64,000 bases of DNA from Artemia franciscana (lineage: Eukaryota; Arthropoda; Branchiopoda; Anostraca; Artemiidae), in contig NC_088868.1 in assembly GCF_032884065.1 (NCBI RefSeq), positions 37,378,867 through 37,442,866 of the forward strand, written 5' to 3'. The position numbers and the translations under genes are program-made. Under the pieces are notes generated by a model. It had not been told where the DNA came from. It saw nothing but the letters and a program-made list of their open reading frames with translations, and made no database searches. Shown here in pieces: positions 11,030 through 22,281 of the stretch. The stretch's first letter is position 1. Every line of letters starts with the position of its first letter.

Positions 11030-12990
11030 TGAAAATAAATCTCCTCCCCCTAACACTCTTTAGCTTGGGAGCAAAACCTCAATGGCATAGATTGTTCTTT
11101 GTGAGCTTGGATTTCCGCTCTTGGATTTCTTGGTCATTTAAGGTTCGAAAGACTTCTTTCCATACTGAAAGGCTTTCACCCATTGGGCCTTTTCCTTCAT
11201 TCACATCTCCGAAAGAAAACACAGGTCCAGTGTTTTTTTTTACCTAATTTGACAATAAATCACGCCTATTGTTCACCAAGCTCTCCAAATAAGTTGACAT
11301 AAGAAGCCAAACTCTAGGTAGCCTAATTGTTTTCTCCCAGAACTTCACCATTCTAACCAAACTAACACTCCTTAGTTTCAAAAGCCCCATATCTCCTTTC
11401 AGTTCCATTTAACTAAATGAATCCTTCAAGCCAAAAATTTTCTTAAAATATCTTAGCTTAAGTACTTCTAGCTTAGCTGATTTTGCAAAACCTGTGAACC
11501 GAAGCCACTTTCGTCCCGAAAACCCTTTCCTAGATCCTCACATCAGTGGGCTGACCTAAATTACCTCTCAAAAGCATATTTATTAGCCTATTACCCTTTA
11601 ATTACAATTTTCTACACTCCTAGATATTCCTCTTAATGTACTAAACTTAACGCCCAAATAAACAAATGTTTCTTTAACCTCTAACATCAGTCCTCCAAAA
11701 TTTAAATCAATATCAACACCCCCTTTGCTCCTAAATACTAAAGCTACTGACTTCTTATCATTAAACCATAAACCCTTCTTTTCTAAATATTTTTTTATTA
11801 GATATAATTGCTTCTGAAGATTATCTCTACTATCTGCCAATAGAGCTATGTCATCCACAAATAACATACATGATAGCCAAAATCAAATCAAAGATACATA
11901 AGGTGCTCCATTACTTTTCATAAGTATCTAAATCATATATCTAAACCATTAACAAGGTGGGGAAAAATCTTAAGGGATAAAGTAAAACCTTTCTTCATAT
12001 CCACTTGAGACGTAACCAGCCTAAAAGAATTTCCCATAGTTTTGACAACAAATTTCACCCTTCATAAATATCTACTGTTATTTGCTACGAAATATTACGG
12101 CAATCCTATTTCTAACAGACTCTCAGTTCAGAACCTCCTATTTACTGGGTCGAAAGAACTTTTTAGGTTTAAAGAGCTACGAATAGCCGACCATTTTTCC
12201 CTCTTACATTTTCCTTCTCAGTATATCCAAAGTAAGAATATGGTCAACAGTGCTGAATGTCGACCTGAACTCCTTTTGCATCGGGATCGGTGTTTCTTTT
12301 TTCTCTAACCAATCTCTTAGCCTAAATTCCAGAACCTTTCAAAATAATTTTCTTGCCATATTTCCTATTAAGCAAGACCTAAAGTTTTCATGTCAATTTC
12401 TTCTATCTTTTTTAACAAGAGGCCATGCTACTGAAGTGTCCCACGAGCGAGGCCAACAAGCTTTCTCCAGTAGAAATTAGAAAATTGCGGCCAAAATGGG
12501 TATTGAAGTTTTCTTTCCAAACCTCAGGGCCTTTTTATATATATCATCTGTTCGTGCACGTGATTCGCGATTCATCTTTTCAAATGATCCCAAATTTCTT
12601 GTTGAGATATATACCTAATTCAATCGTAATAATTCTGTCTTAAAGAATATATTACCGTCCTACTACACCTAACTCTCTATCCTTTGAACCATTTAACTCA
12701 TTCGACCTGACATATTCTGACTCCCTATTTTCAAAATGCCACAACTCAACTGGCAGAACAGCTCCTCTTTTTCCTGGGCCCTGGATTAAATATTTAACTA
12801 CCGACCAGAACTCTCGAGATTTATTCACACCATAAGCTCTGCTAATTTCCTCATGAATCTTCATGTGCATCTCTCTCTCTCTTTTAACTCTTTTAGCCCT
12901 ATTATAATCTGACCTTATTTTCCTATATTCATCTAACCTGCACAAATTCATTTCTTGATCCAAAGTGTCTGTTGATTTAAGTAGCCTGAG
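11030..12990 (-). mobile_element. LINE-C non-LTR retrotransposon, RT and C-terminal region, copy 1
   Basis: Minus-strand reading, in order. 12963-12652 is a charged linker with YNRAKRVKREREMHMKI. At ~12.27 kb comes RSTFSTVDHILTLDILRRKC, then LNLKSSFDPVNR (the RT STVDHI...AFDxVxR blocks). At ~11.87 kb LFVDDIALLADSRDNLQKQL carries the catalytic VDD, and ETFVYLGVKFS lies in the thumb. The C-terminal region has LRYFKKIFGL and ends near RTLNDQEIQER. The last block matches MQRLKDQEIQE in copy 2 at 18.8 kb, which ties the two copies together. Several stops and shifts make it non-functional. The 5' endonuclease is not seen. Confidence 0.8.
11598..11867 (-). pseudogene. LINE-C RT catalytic-box fragment
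   Basis: This 89-codon open stretch holds the catalytic LFVDDIALLADS motif at residues 2-13. Next come a helix region (NLQKQLYLIKKYLEKKGLWF), an NDKKSVALVF strand equivalent to the NxxKTKxMxF motif, and ETFVYLGVKFS (usually YLGxxxs). It is the best preserved part of the LINE-C copy and confirms polymerase identity. Confidence 0.85.
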
Positions 12991-13109
12991 AACCCTTCCT
13001 TTTCTTCTTAGTTACTTCTTCCTATTTCTAATCCAAATGGAAATATAGTTGCTGCTTTTTCTGTATAAGTAGTAAATTGTATTTTTTAATTTTACCATAC
13101 AGAATATGG
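12991..13109. other. Spacer
   Basis: Short AT-rich spacer between LINE-C and the Helitron fossil; nothing recognised. Confidence 0.3.
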
Positions 13110-13634
13110 TAAAATGTCTCAGAGACAAGTATTTACCGGTACCGCCAGGTCAATCTATGAAAAAAAAATTTCCCAACATAATTAGGATCATTGACAGCAT
13201 GTGAAATATTTTCAACAATATCAAGCTGTTTTCCTTGCAAGAGTCGATACATACTATCTCCAGTGACAAATAACTCACTAGAATTGAATTTTGGTCATTT
13301 TCGATCGTCTCAATGTTGTCCATGCCATATCGTTCCACCCAAAAACTAAAATTTCGACCCTCTATTGCCATTGTATTGTTCTTCGACGCAACAATGCGAC
13401 ATGCACGCTTTACAGCAAGATCTTCAAATAAATTAATTTGTCTTGCATGCAAAATAAAATCGTCGGACAATTAATTTTTTAATTTTTCCCAAAGGATTTC
13501 TGTATCTGCAAGATTACCAAAAACAAGAATCTGTTTGAAGAGCCTTTGCATTAGAGAAGGCATTTCGGAAAGTGCCAATTCCTCTTGGGCGTCAAACAAC
13601 TGTTTATTGACAAATTCAAGGCCTTGGGCCAGAC

Positions 13635-13847
13635 TTACCTTTTTGTTTTGGAATAAACAATGTTATCAACTGTTTTAAGATCTTCAAAAGTTATTGGAAC
13701 GTCTAGATGATACAAAAGTACTCGTAAATAGAAGCACTCGGAATTAGCCATAACATTTACGCTGTGAGCTTGTCCAATTACACGCAATAAACGGATTCTT
13801 TGTTCCCATGTACTGGTATTTCCAATCCATCTATAGTGCTTGGGCAT
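13635..13847 (-). pseudogene. Helitron post-Rep segment
   Basis: This 70-codon piece of the Helitron protein contains the MPKHYRWIGNTSTWEQRI segment, an RVIGQAHSV segment and ECFYLRVLLYHLDVPITFED. In intact RepHel proteins this block (YxW...R...ERFYLRLLLxxVxGxxSFExL) links the Rep domain to the helicase. It is in frame over its whole length but isolated by stops on both sides. Confidence 0.85.
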
Positions 13848-14343
13848 TCCTCAATAATAGAGAAATTCCGAGTTTTTTATTTGTTTTAACACCTTGTTGT
13901 GTCAAAATAAGATTCCAACATTGAACCTGGCTGTCCAGTATCTATCATATCTTCCTGGGCTTGGCTGATATTTTGAATTTGGTAATTTCCAGGCAAATGA
14001 ACATTTAAACGTTGAATGAAATGGGTCTTATTTGGATATCATAACTACATAGCAGCCAGCAGGCTTCAGTTGGTGTAGTACAGCGTCCTTCCATGTAGGC
14101 ATCTGGTTCATAGTAAACCATGCACTGTTTGTTTTCGACAAGTTTTACTGAATCACAATCATGTCCCTTGTAAATTTATTTGTGTAGGTACTTTACCGGA
14201 CCTATATTTCCAACCTGTTTAAAATTTTTGTGACATTCAAATTCTTTAAGCATAAAAGGATTATATGTTGCGAAACTGTAATTATCACTAATAATTCAGT
14301 GATTATTGGAATCTTTTTAATAGGCAGTATAGCCATATAAAAA

Positions 14344-14538
14344 TTATTCTCTGTTCATTTTGTTTAATTCTGGATCATAAACACACTGATATTTTCGTTT
14401 TTCGGCATCTCCTAAAGATTTGAATGAATTGCATTGCTTTGGAAAACCGAAGTGGCTCTGGAATTTTCTATTTTTATTTATAAAGCAGCTTGCATGTGGA
14501 TTTAATTTTTCACACGGATTATGAATAATCCACTTCAA
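14344..14538 (-). pseudogene. Helitron Rep domain segment (HGPCG-like block)
   Basis: The 64-codon reading MKWIIHNPCEKLNPHASCF matches the VxxxMIHGPCGxxNPxxPCM block that follows the HUH motif in RepHel. FQSHFGFPKQC-like residues come next (usually KxFPKxF), then a charged stretch. The conserved cysteines and histidines are mostly kept. Confidence 0.85.
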
Positions 14539-15094
14539 GACTAATTATCTTAATAATTTTTCTTTTGGAGTTTGGACTTTCGGCTGAACTAAATTCATCA
14601 ATTTAAACTAGATTATCGATTCAATCCTGAGGGCTCATTATGAATAGAAAATGAATATGAGGTAGTCCATATTTTTGAAATTCAATCGTATACCCACATG
14701 CTGCAACCTTTCTAAATATGTTCTCCTTATCGATCATTGATTCTATCGTTAAATTTCAGTTTTGCAATTCAAGTAATGAGGTCGGGACGATCTTGAGGGG
14801 ACTGTTCTTCAAAAGATATATCATTGAACTTAAAAGTTGTTAATTCTTTACATTCAGATGAAAAAGGATTAAAAGTCACAGTTTTAAAGAGATCTTAGGA
14901 ACCAAGGTGACAAATAATAGCCGAGGCATCTTCATAATCTTCAGAAAAGTAGCATGTTCATCCAATGAATGATGAAGGTGCAATTACTTTTTCAAATAAT
15001 AATGAATGATTACGGTAGTATTAATTTTTTGCCAACGAATGCATTCTGTGGCTAAAACTAAGTCGTTGAGAAGTCATTTAACACTGAAAGACTT

Positions 15095-15745
15095 CTTCAT
15101 TATGCATTTTCATTATTTCAGACAATTTAGCAATGCCTTTTGCTTTAGCTGCCCGTATTGGTCTTGTATTATTTGACGGTCCAGGTAGATTTTTACTCAT
15201 TGTGAATTTAACTTGTTTCGGTTGTTCTCTCGGTCTTTTCTCGTTTAATAGTTCAGATAATTCCAAAGAGTCACCATTTGTAATAAAATAATAGATACAA
15301 ATTTTCGTTTTTTTTTGGGGGGGGGGGGTCTCGCTAAAGGCATTGTATAGCTAGATAGTTTCAAACTAGAAAGCCTCAATCACGTATCGAGTATCTTTTA
15401 TCCAACAAAAAACTAATTAATTTGTCTTTATTCTTCTTTATGCATTTTTATTATTTCAGACAATTTAGCAATGCCTTTTGCTTTAGCTGCCCGTATTGGT
15501 CTTGTATTATTTGACTGTCCAGGTAGATTTTTACTCATTGTGAATTTATTTTTTTCGGTTGTTCTCTCGGTCTTTTCTCGTTTGATAGTTCAGGTAGTTC
15601 CAAAGAGTCACCATTTGTAATAAGGTAATAGATACAAATTTTCGTTTTTTTGGGTCTTGCTAAAGACATTGTATAGCTAGATACTTTCAAACCAGAAAGC
15701 CTCAATCCCGTATCGAGTATCTAATATCCAAAAAAAAACTAAATA
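15095..15745. repeat. 338-bp tandem duplication of the Helitron N-terminal segment
   Basis: The stretch from TATGCATTTT at 15101 recurs from 15439 with few changes. It includes ATGCCTTTTGCTTTAGCTGC and the downstream GATACAAATTTTCG, giving a period of 338 bp. Both units hold the minus-strand coding segment RAAKAKGIAKLSE. A G-run (15318 on) is in unit one only. The duplication postdates the element's insertion. Confidence 0.85.
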
Positions 15746-15779
15746 ATTTCAAAGTTGTCAAGTATTTTACTAGTTTGAA

Positions 15780-16790
15780 TTAAAACATTGAAAATATTGT
15801 TCGGATAAAATAAATATTTTTCCAGTTTACATAATAACCTTAGCGATTCTGAACTGAACTGAAAAAAATTTCAACTTTTGTTCATGGCTTAAATACTTTC
15901 CATCTGTAATATTGTATTTTCTATAATAATAAAATGATTCATTCACTCTTATGGGGGGGGGAAGAAACAGATGAAATCCTTGAATTAAAAAAAAATAATC
16001 AAATATTTCAGGTATTGACCCCCTTTGAATTAAAACATTAAAATTATTGCTCAGGTACGGTAAATACTTTTTCAGTTTACAGAATAGCCTTAGCAATTCT
16101 TAACTGAACTTTAAAATTTTGTCAACTTTTTTCGTGTCTTTAGAAGACATTGCTTATATATAATAGAACAAATTCGGTGATGATATTTTTCTAACAAGGA
16201 TTTCCGCTAAGCTTCAAACTTTTGGTTTTCTCTTGTAGTGTCTTAGAATTGTTGTAATCCCTTGTCAAATATCGAATCATTATTTGTAATAATTGCAAAT
16301 TTTTGTTTTTGGAGCCCTTCTTACTGACATAATGTAACAGGTTGCGTTCAAACTTGTGAACCCGTCAGCTTAATTACGTAGCGAGTGAATTTTATTAAAA
16401 AAAAACAAAAAACTAATTTTAAGGTTTTCCTGAATTTTTCTAGTTTGAATTAAAACATTTGACCTATTACACAGTCACCGTAAATATTTTTCCAGTATAT
16501 AATGACCTTATTTTTGTAATTACCAGTGTTTTTTTCTTTACGCGATATAATGTCTTTCTATACTGTCTCTTTTCAATGGTATTTGATTATTAAAGCAAGT
16601 CGAATTTCTAAACGGTAATTTTTAATAGGCTTCAAACTTCAAGCTTCAAACTTTTGTTTGATTTTGTAAGGCTTTTGAATTGTTATAATCTCTTGTTAAA
16701 ATATATACAAATATTTTTGCAATTATAATATTTTGCTTTTACTATAATTTAATGTCTTTTCATATAACAGTCTGTTCATACATATTTGAT
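15780..16790. repeat. Degenerate tandem units
   Basis: AAAACATT followed by an ATATTTTTCCAGTTTACA-like stretch recurs at about 15784, 16031 and 16451. GCTTCAAACTTTTGGTTTTC recurs near 16208 and again at 20890. Units have indels, and the apparent period is about 245 bp between the first two. Similar sequence at 20810-21065 shows it is an interspersed family. ORFs in it (15827-16096) are AT-rich chance readings. Confidence 0.6.
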
Positions 16791-17459
16791 TATTGAAGCT
16801 AATTTTTCCAAAAATAAAGCTTATCACGAGTTCTCTTGGAATTCTGACCTATCTAGATTTTTTTCCCGAAATATATGGAGCCAGAAAAAATTATTGCTCG
16901 GTTATAAATATAGTATTATATTATTTTTATAAGTGCGCAATAATTGTGTATTCATTTATTAACTTCTACTCAAAAACGGGTCAATTTTTTTTTCAGAAAA
17001 ATTTGTATCCTAGCATATAGTCGCCTAAAAATATATAGATAGATCAGAAGTTTGAGAAAATTTGTTGAATCTTAATTTTGAAAAAAAGTTCATTTCATTG
17101 AAGTCATTTTCGTATACTTCATTGAAGTATTGAAACGATGTTGTCACACTTATGTTGAAAAGTTGAAGATTTTCATGTGTGGTCAAAAACTGCTTAAAGA
17201 GCAGAAAACGTGTAATTGCAAAAATATTTGTAGGTATTTTGACAAGGGATTACAACAATTCAAAAACCTCGAAAATGACAACCAAAAAATTGAAGCTTAG
17301 TAGAAATAGTTCTTAGAAATTGGACATGATTCAATTATGAAACATATTCGAAAAAATCTCATTATGAAAACACTATAAATTGCAAAAGCTTAAGAGAAGA
17401 GAACAAAAATTTTGAAACTTAGTCGAAATTGTAGTTAGTAATCGGACTTGCCTGGAAGA
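16791..17459. other. Unassigned AT-rich stretch
   Basis: No gene recognised. Parts near 17220-17300 (ACAAGGGATTACAACAATTC) are the reverse complement of the repeat near 16205-16260, so this looks like an inverted copy of that family. Confidence 0.45.
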
Positions 17460-17860
17460 GAGATCAGGGTTGCAGTGGTAGATAGTAACCTAGTAAGAGA
17501 AGATCACGTCCTATAATAAGAAACACAATAACTCCTACGAATTGTGTCAAATCGAATTACAAAGTACACCATTAGAACCGCCATGTCCGTAATTCTTATA
17601 TAAGAAACGAAGTTTCTTGAAGAAACTTGAAGTTCACACGGCCGCCTATTTGACTTACTTAGCTGCCTGATTATCGGAATAAAGAACGGACACTAGACTA
17701 TACTAATCAAAATGTTTAATATAATGATAAACTTCAAAGTTTGATGATTCAGGTTGCAGCGGTAGCTAGCAACCAAGTAAGACACTATCACATCCCATAG
17801 TAAAAAACAAAGTAGCCCATAACTTAATCCTAAGAAACACAGATTTTCTGACCCCCATAT
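17460..17860. repeat. Two-copy repeat, ~287 bp apart
   Basis: GGTTGCAGTGGTAGATAGTA near 17467 recurs as GGTTGCAGCGGTAGCTAGCA near 17753. Each is followed by a similar run on AAGTAAGA...ATCAC...CCCATAGTAA. A 115-codon minus ORF (18040-17693) lies across the second copy, without a known motif. Confidence 0.55.
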
Positions 17861-18479
17861 TCTATAGAAGCTATCAAACGATCCTTTTGTTCCACCAAAA
17901 CAATCCCAGAGAGTATATTTCAGTCCACTGAATAAACTATTTTTATGTTCGTTTGGTTTATTTTTAGAGAGTTTGGAAATTATATACTTTCGGAAACATT
18001 CCAAAACATATGCATTCCAAAACTCAATGCTTGGAAGCATTCAGAGCCACAAAGTTTTCCTTTTAAGAGAGTAAGATATTGGAGCTATCTTGGATGCTAG
18101 GAAAATAATTACAGTGCAACACATTTTTGAAACAACTCAGTTTCTAAACAACCAAAAGTATCTTTTTTAACCGCCAAAATATCTTTAAAGGTTCATTTAA
18201 TATAGACGTATCAAAATAGATTAAAATAGACTCAATAACAAGCTGAAAATGTATTTTATTTATAATTTTGAAGTATTTAAACATGAATAATCAACTTATT
18301 TCAGCCTTATAGTCACACACAGTATGGTTTAATGATACAACACTGCACAGAACACACACTCGATATAAAAGAATACTTATTTTCATTCACTCGGGCTCGA
18401 CTGAGCCTCTCCCGCCTTTTCCAAATATCGTGCCATTTTGCATATGGTTCCAGGCTTCAAAGACCTCAGGATATCTGAA

Positions 18480-19470
18480 AGTAGCACCAACCGATGCCCC
18501 CCCAAATATCATCCCTAAGACTTTCAAGCTCCTGGCCCTCCATGAGGAAATGGGCTAATTTATTATCCTCATTTCCGCAATACCAACACTTACCATTTAT
18601 ACCCTTATTTTTTTAAATCTCTGTTCCCTATGTACTATAAGGCAATTTCCCCTCAACTGGATCCATGATTTTAAATATTTAAAAGGTAAATTTAACTTAA
18701 AATAATATTCTTCCCCAAAAATGTCTTTTACTTTACTATATTCCTACAGTGTTTCCGACGAACGTAGTAAACAACCTCACTCTTGTATCTCTTGGTCTTT
18801 CAATCTCTGCATAATTTCTGGAAGACATTGTGTGTTTCCGGGTCCATTTCCTTCCGTCCACAAATGAGAGAAGCCTAATTTGTCAAGAGATTTCTTTATT
18901 TGTCGAGTCCAAGTAGTTTTCCTATTAATTCGAAGCAAATCATTATAAGCTTGTTTAACCAATCGGTCCTCAGGAAGTTGGGTTAATATTAGCCAAAACT
19001 TAAATACTTGATAAAGCTGGTGCAGTTTCAGTGAGAAAATGCCGAAGTCTCCTTTGATTAGCTGGTTATGTTTTTTCTGATGCCGCCCAAAAAGTATTTT
19101 GTACTATCTAAACTGGACTGATTCTAGCTTCTCCGCGGCCTCCAGGCCCCATATCTCAGCTCTGTAATGGATTGCTGGTTTAATTTTAGAATCAAATATT
19201 TGCTTAAACATTTTTAATGACTTCGACTTTTCCGGTCATTACGTAATATTGTGCCCACTGCTGCTTTCCCTCGCTTTGACCTTTCGCTCAAATGTTCCTT
19301 CCAACTGCAGTTAGGTGTTAGGGTAAATCCCAGATATTTTGCCTTTTCCACTACCTTAATCTCTTGTCCTATGAACCGAAATTTCTCATTCACAACTAAA
19401 TTCCTCCTTCCTCCTTTATTGAAGTTCATTATCTCCGTCTCCCCGAGGTTTAGACATAGTTTAGAAATAC
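18480..19470 (-). mobile_element. LINE-C copy 2, C-terminal part
   Basis: Minus-strand reading. 19470-19214 gives KLCLNLGETEIMNFNKGG, then AKYLGFTLTPNCSWKEHLSE (RT thumb region). IHYRAEIWGLEAAEKLESVQ follows at ~19.15 kb, then LPEDRLVKQAYNDL and MQRLKDQEIQE (18962-18777). Near 18.58 kb KCWYCGNEDNKLAHFLMEG is a C-terminal CxxC...H knuckle-like motif, typical of several LINE clades with RT plus cysteine motif. The catalytic box is missing: an FB repeat begins at 19472 and replaces it. Confidence 0.8.
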
Positions 19471-19471
19471 T

Positions 19472-19790
19472 GAGTTGTAACGAACTCTATGCAAGAGGCT
19501 CAATAGTAACCAAAACTCTAAAAAAAGGAATTTTGATACCAATAGATATGTCAACAGAATTTGATTTTTATACTGATTTTAAATATTTAAGTTTCATCAA
19601 GTTTAATCATACCCATCAAAAGTTACAAGTCTGAGAATATTTGGCTTATTTTTTTAAAAAGGGGAAAAATCCTCCAGGGTTGTCCCCAGTCCCCAGGGGT
19701 TATCGTATTGCCCCGGTTGTCCTAGAATGGGGCACGAGAGCTCATTCAAACAAAAAATAGAAGTTCTAGAATATATTTTGATAAAAAAAT
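19472..19790 (+). repeat. FB-family element, 5' fragment
   Basis: It matches the first ~400 bases of the FB elements at 50538 and 52911, including GGCTCAATAGTAACCAAAAC, TTTCATCAAGTTTAATC and CCATCAAAAGTTAC. The leading hairpin is partly lost. It truncates LINE-C copy 2. Confidence 0.8.
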
Positions 19791-19920
19791 CTTGTTTAGT
19801 TAAAAAACTTTTTATTAAAAAGCTAATTGGACGTTTTCAAATTGAATGCCAAAAACAAATATAAGCAGGCGCGGAAAGCAGTACATCTAAAGAAACGTAA
19901 AGATATAAAACGATTCAGGA

Positions 19921-20040
19921 TCAAACAGTACGTGGTAACGTACTGTAAATAAGAGGCGTCTCGGCTCAATAGTAACTGAAACTCTAAAAAAAACGGAACT
20001 TTTATACCAATAGATACAAGTCAGAAGGAACTGAACCCCG
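19921..20040 (+). repeat. FB-family 5' end with variant hairpin
   Basis: It starts TCAAACAG with the hairpin CAGTACGTGGTAACGTACTG (19926-19945). Other copies read CAGTTCGTGGTAACGAACTG; one base pair is swapped on both arms. It continues into GGCTCAATAGTAACTGAAAC and breaks off near 20040. Confidence 0.85.
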
Positions 20041-20097
20041 TGGCTTTTTTAAATGTTAATTTAAGAAATATGCCTTAATTTTAACACATTAAAAGTT

Positions 20098-20169
20098 TTC
20101 CCTAACGGAGAATTGAACTCTGGTTTTCCGCTTGACAAGTGGGTATGCTTTCAGTTGTATCATCAGAGA
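20098..20169 (-). tRNA. tRNA-Asp(GTC)-like sequence, probably a pseudogene
   Basis: A 72-nt minus-strand segment has a full 7-bp acceptor stem (TCTCTGA with TTAGGGA, two G-T pairs). The anticodon loop is TTGTCAA (GTC, Asp) and the T arm contains GTTCAATTC. About 3 of 4 D-stem pairs and 3 of 5 anticodon-stem pairs hold. The mispairs suggest a pseudogene or SINE-type copy rather than a working tRNA. Confidence 0.55.
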
Positions 20170-20317
20170 CTCATGAAATATAATTACATATAATTAAAAT
20201 AAAGAAAGAATAGTAAAGCCTATAATAACTTAATAATACTAAGAGACTAAAAGTTTGTAATAAAACCTTACTTTCCTAGAAACCAGCATTATCCGTTTAT
20301 AATTAGCAGAGGAATTT

Positions 20318-20389
20318 TCCCAGGTTGATGTTCGAACTCGAGACCTTAGGATCACAAGGCCTACGCTCATCTGATTGAGCCACCAACGC
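20318..20389 (-). tRNA. tRNA-like sequence (TGT loop), decayed
   Basis: A 72-nt minus-strand segment has a perfect GCTC/GAGC D stem, anticodon stem TAGGC/TCCTA (4 of 5) around CTTGTGA (reads TGT, Thr) and GAGTTCGAAC as a B-box. Acceptor and T stems pair poorly. It is likely a tRNA pseudogene or SINE head, in the same orientation as the Asp-like sequence 150 bp away. Confidence 0.45.
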
Positions 20390-21074
20390 TTGTATATTAC
20401 GAAAGAATATACAATTTGAGAATAATATCTAAACAGAGTTACTTACATAAAGGACAGATACGGTTCATTTTAAATGGGACCAATGCTAGTTTCATCGGAT
20501 AGATCTTATAATCAGAACGAACCTTAGCAAATAGTAAATAGAAGTTAAGATGATAAAATGACCTTTTGAACTAAAGTTAGCTGCATGAATTCTTCTCCTT
20601 CTACACCAAATACGAAAAATCCATAAGCTTTTTTCTGTTTGTAATTTTTTATATTAAGGATCGAAATAGTTCATTATCATTAGTTTAAAATAAATTCAAG
20701 CCGAGGACAGTTAGTATCCAATATAGGGGTAGAAGAAAAGTTAGTTCTAATACTTTACCAATTGTTTTTATCTGACTTTAGTCTAGGAGTTATGGGATTT
20801 TATTTTTTTTGAAAGGTCTTAAAAAGACATTGCTTATACTTATAAGAAAAGAAATTCAGTAATGGTGCTTTCCTGACTACAATTTCTACTAAGCTTCAAA
20901 CTTTTGGTTTTCTTTTTTAAGGCTTATAAATGGTCGTAATCTGATTTTGAAATATAAAAAATATTTTGGCAGTTACTGGTTGTTTTTTCTCTTTACACAA
21001 TTTTACATCTTTTCATACTGAGTCTATTCAGATATAGTTGATTATTACTGCAAGTCAGATTTCTAACAACGAGA
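20390..21074. other. Spacer with one repeat unit
   Basis: 20810-21065 resembles the 16.1-16.7 kb repeat (AAAAAGACATTGCTTATA and GCTTCAAACTTTTGGTTTTC). The rest is unassigned. Confidence 0.45.
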
Positions 21075-21795
21075 TCAAATAGTTTGTGGTAACGAACTGT
21101 AAGTAATGATCGATCTCGCTCAATAGTGAACAAAACTCTAAAGAACAGAATTTTGATACCAGTAGTTACATCTATAGAATTGTTTTTTTATTGTTTTAAA
21201 TGAATAAGTTTCAACAAGTTTAATCCTACCCATCAAAAGTTATAAGACTGGGGAAATTTGCTCTATTTTGGAAAAAGGGGGAAACAAATTCTTAAACACA
21301 TATAATTTTAATGAACATCACACCATCAGATTCAGCGTATCAGAGAACACTAGTAGTGAACATCAGAGAACCTTGTAGAGCTTTTAAGCTCAAATCTGAA
21401 AAATGTGGAATTTTTAATTTTTTTACCAGAAGAAAGATCACGGATGCAGGTTTATTTTTTTTTTTTTAGTTTTGTTTTATTCCAAGGGTAATCCTGTAAG
21501 CCCAGTGGTCCTCGAATTTTAACAGAATGCTCATTCGAAAGTAAATTAAGAGTTCGAATGCCATTTTTAAGTGAAAAAATTGGAGGGCAACTAGTCCTAC
21601 TCCCACATTCTTTTTCGTTAAAGTCACCATATCGAAATGTTAAGATAGCAATTTTGTTCAGCATGGTCGAAAAATGTAATAGCTATGTCTTGGAGGGCCG
21701 CTTTATGTCCCAAATTTCCCGGGGGAAGGGCTGCAAGTTTTGAACTTTGCCCAATGTTTACATATTGTGTTCGTTATTGGGAAGTTTACAATTAG
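21075..21795 (+). repeat. FB-family element, 3'-truncated
   Basis: It begins TCAAATAG with a weakened hairpin (GTTTGTGGTAACGAAC). It carries the body through the CAGAGAACACTAGTAG region, AGATCACGGATGC and AAATTGGAGGGCAACTAG, and ends near 21790, before the terminal palindromes. About 700 bp of the usual ~1.7 kb remain. Confidence 0.8.
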
Positions 21796-22280
21796 TATAG
21801 AAAATATATGTTCTGGACAGCCTAATTTCTCCATTCACATTAAATCATTTTCAATCTATTGTACATATTTTTAATATCAATTGTTGCACATTGATACAAT
21901 TTTCCATCCCAACATTCAAAACAAAAACAGGTCCTTGGATATAAATTTCGCCTTATATTTATACTTTTCAAAATGTGAATACGGGTTCTAGATCACCCCA
22001 TCAATTTAACCCTCAATTAAATTTACACGAACTTAAATAAAAATTTCTGACATTTTTATAATTTTCCATCCACAGCTTTAAGATCAAAACATATCTTGCA
22101 AAATAAAAATTTGATTATTATGTAAAATAAGGGTTTAAATATACTCCTTTTTTCCTATACTACCGATAAAATGTAATAATTTAATATCTAGTGAATAGTT
22201 CGATATCAATATCTAAATAATTTATTTTATTTTTATTTTTTGCTGAAACGCCTTTAAAATCATACTTTTATCTAAGTTTT
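21796..22280. other. Unassigned AT-rich stretch
   Basis: No gene or repeat recognised. Confidence 0.4.
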
Positions 22281-22281
22281 T

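Larger units (their letters stand above)
13110..15270 (-). pseudogene. Fossil Helitron Rep (RepHel) protein
   Basis: Minus-strand reading with many stops. An N-terminal segment at 15266-15078 reads RAAKAKGIAKLSEIMKMHNE. At ~14.9 kb comes DLFKTVTFNP, matching PDLFVTFTCNP, then QSPQDRPDLIT. At 14675-14648 LPHIHFLF is the HUH metal-binding motif. Then follow KWIIHNPCEKLNPHASCF (14538 on) and ATYNPFMLKEFECHKN. KYLHK*IYKGHD marks the catalytic tyrosine region at ~14.2 kb, followed by TTPTEACWLL. 13847-13635 gives YRWIGNTSTWEQRI and FYLRVLLYH, and 13470-13150 continues the post-Rep region. Rep nicks and joins DNA for rolling-circle transposition. The second tyrosine is a TAA stop (14176-14178). No PIF1 helicase half follows. 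Confidence 0.85.

Noticed and set aside
17693-18040. 115-codon minus-strand ORF
   Set aside because: It has hydrophobic stretches but no motif, and it overlaps a local two-copy repeat; likely chance.
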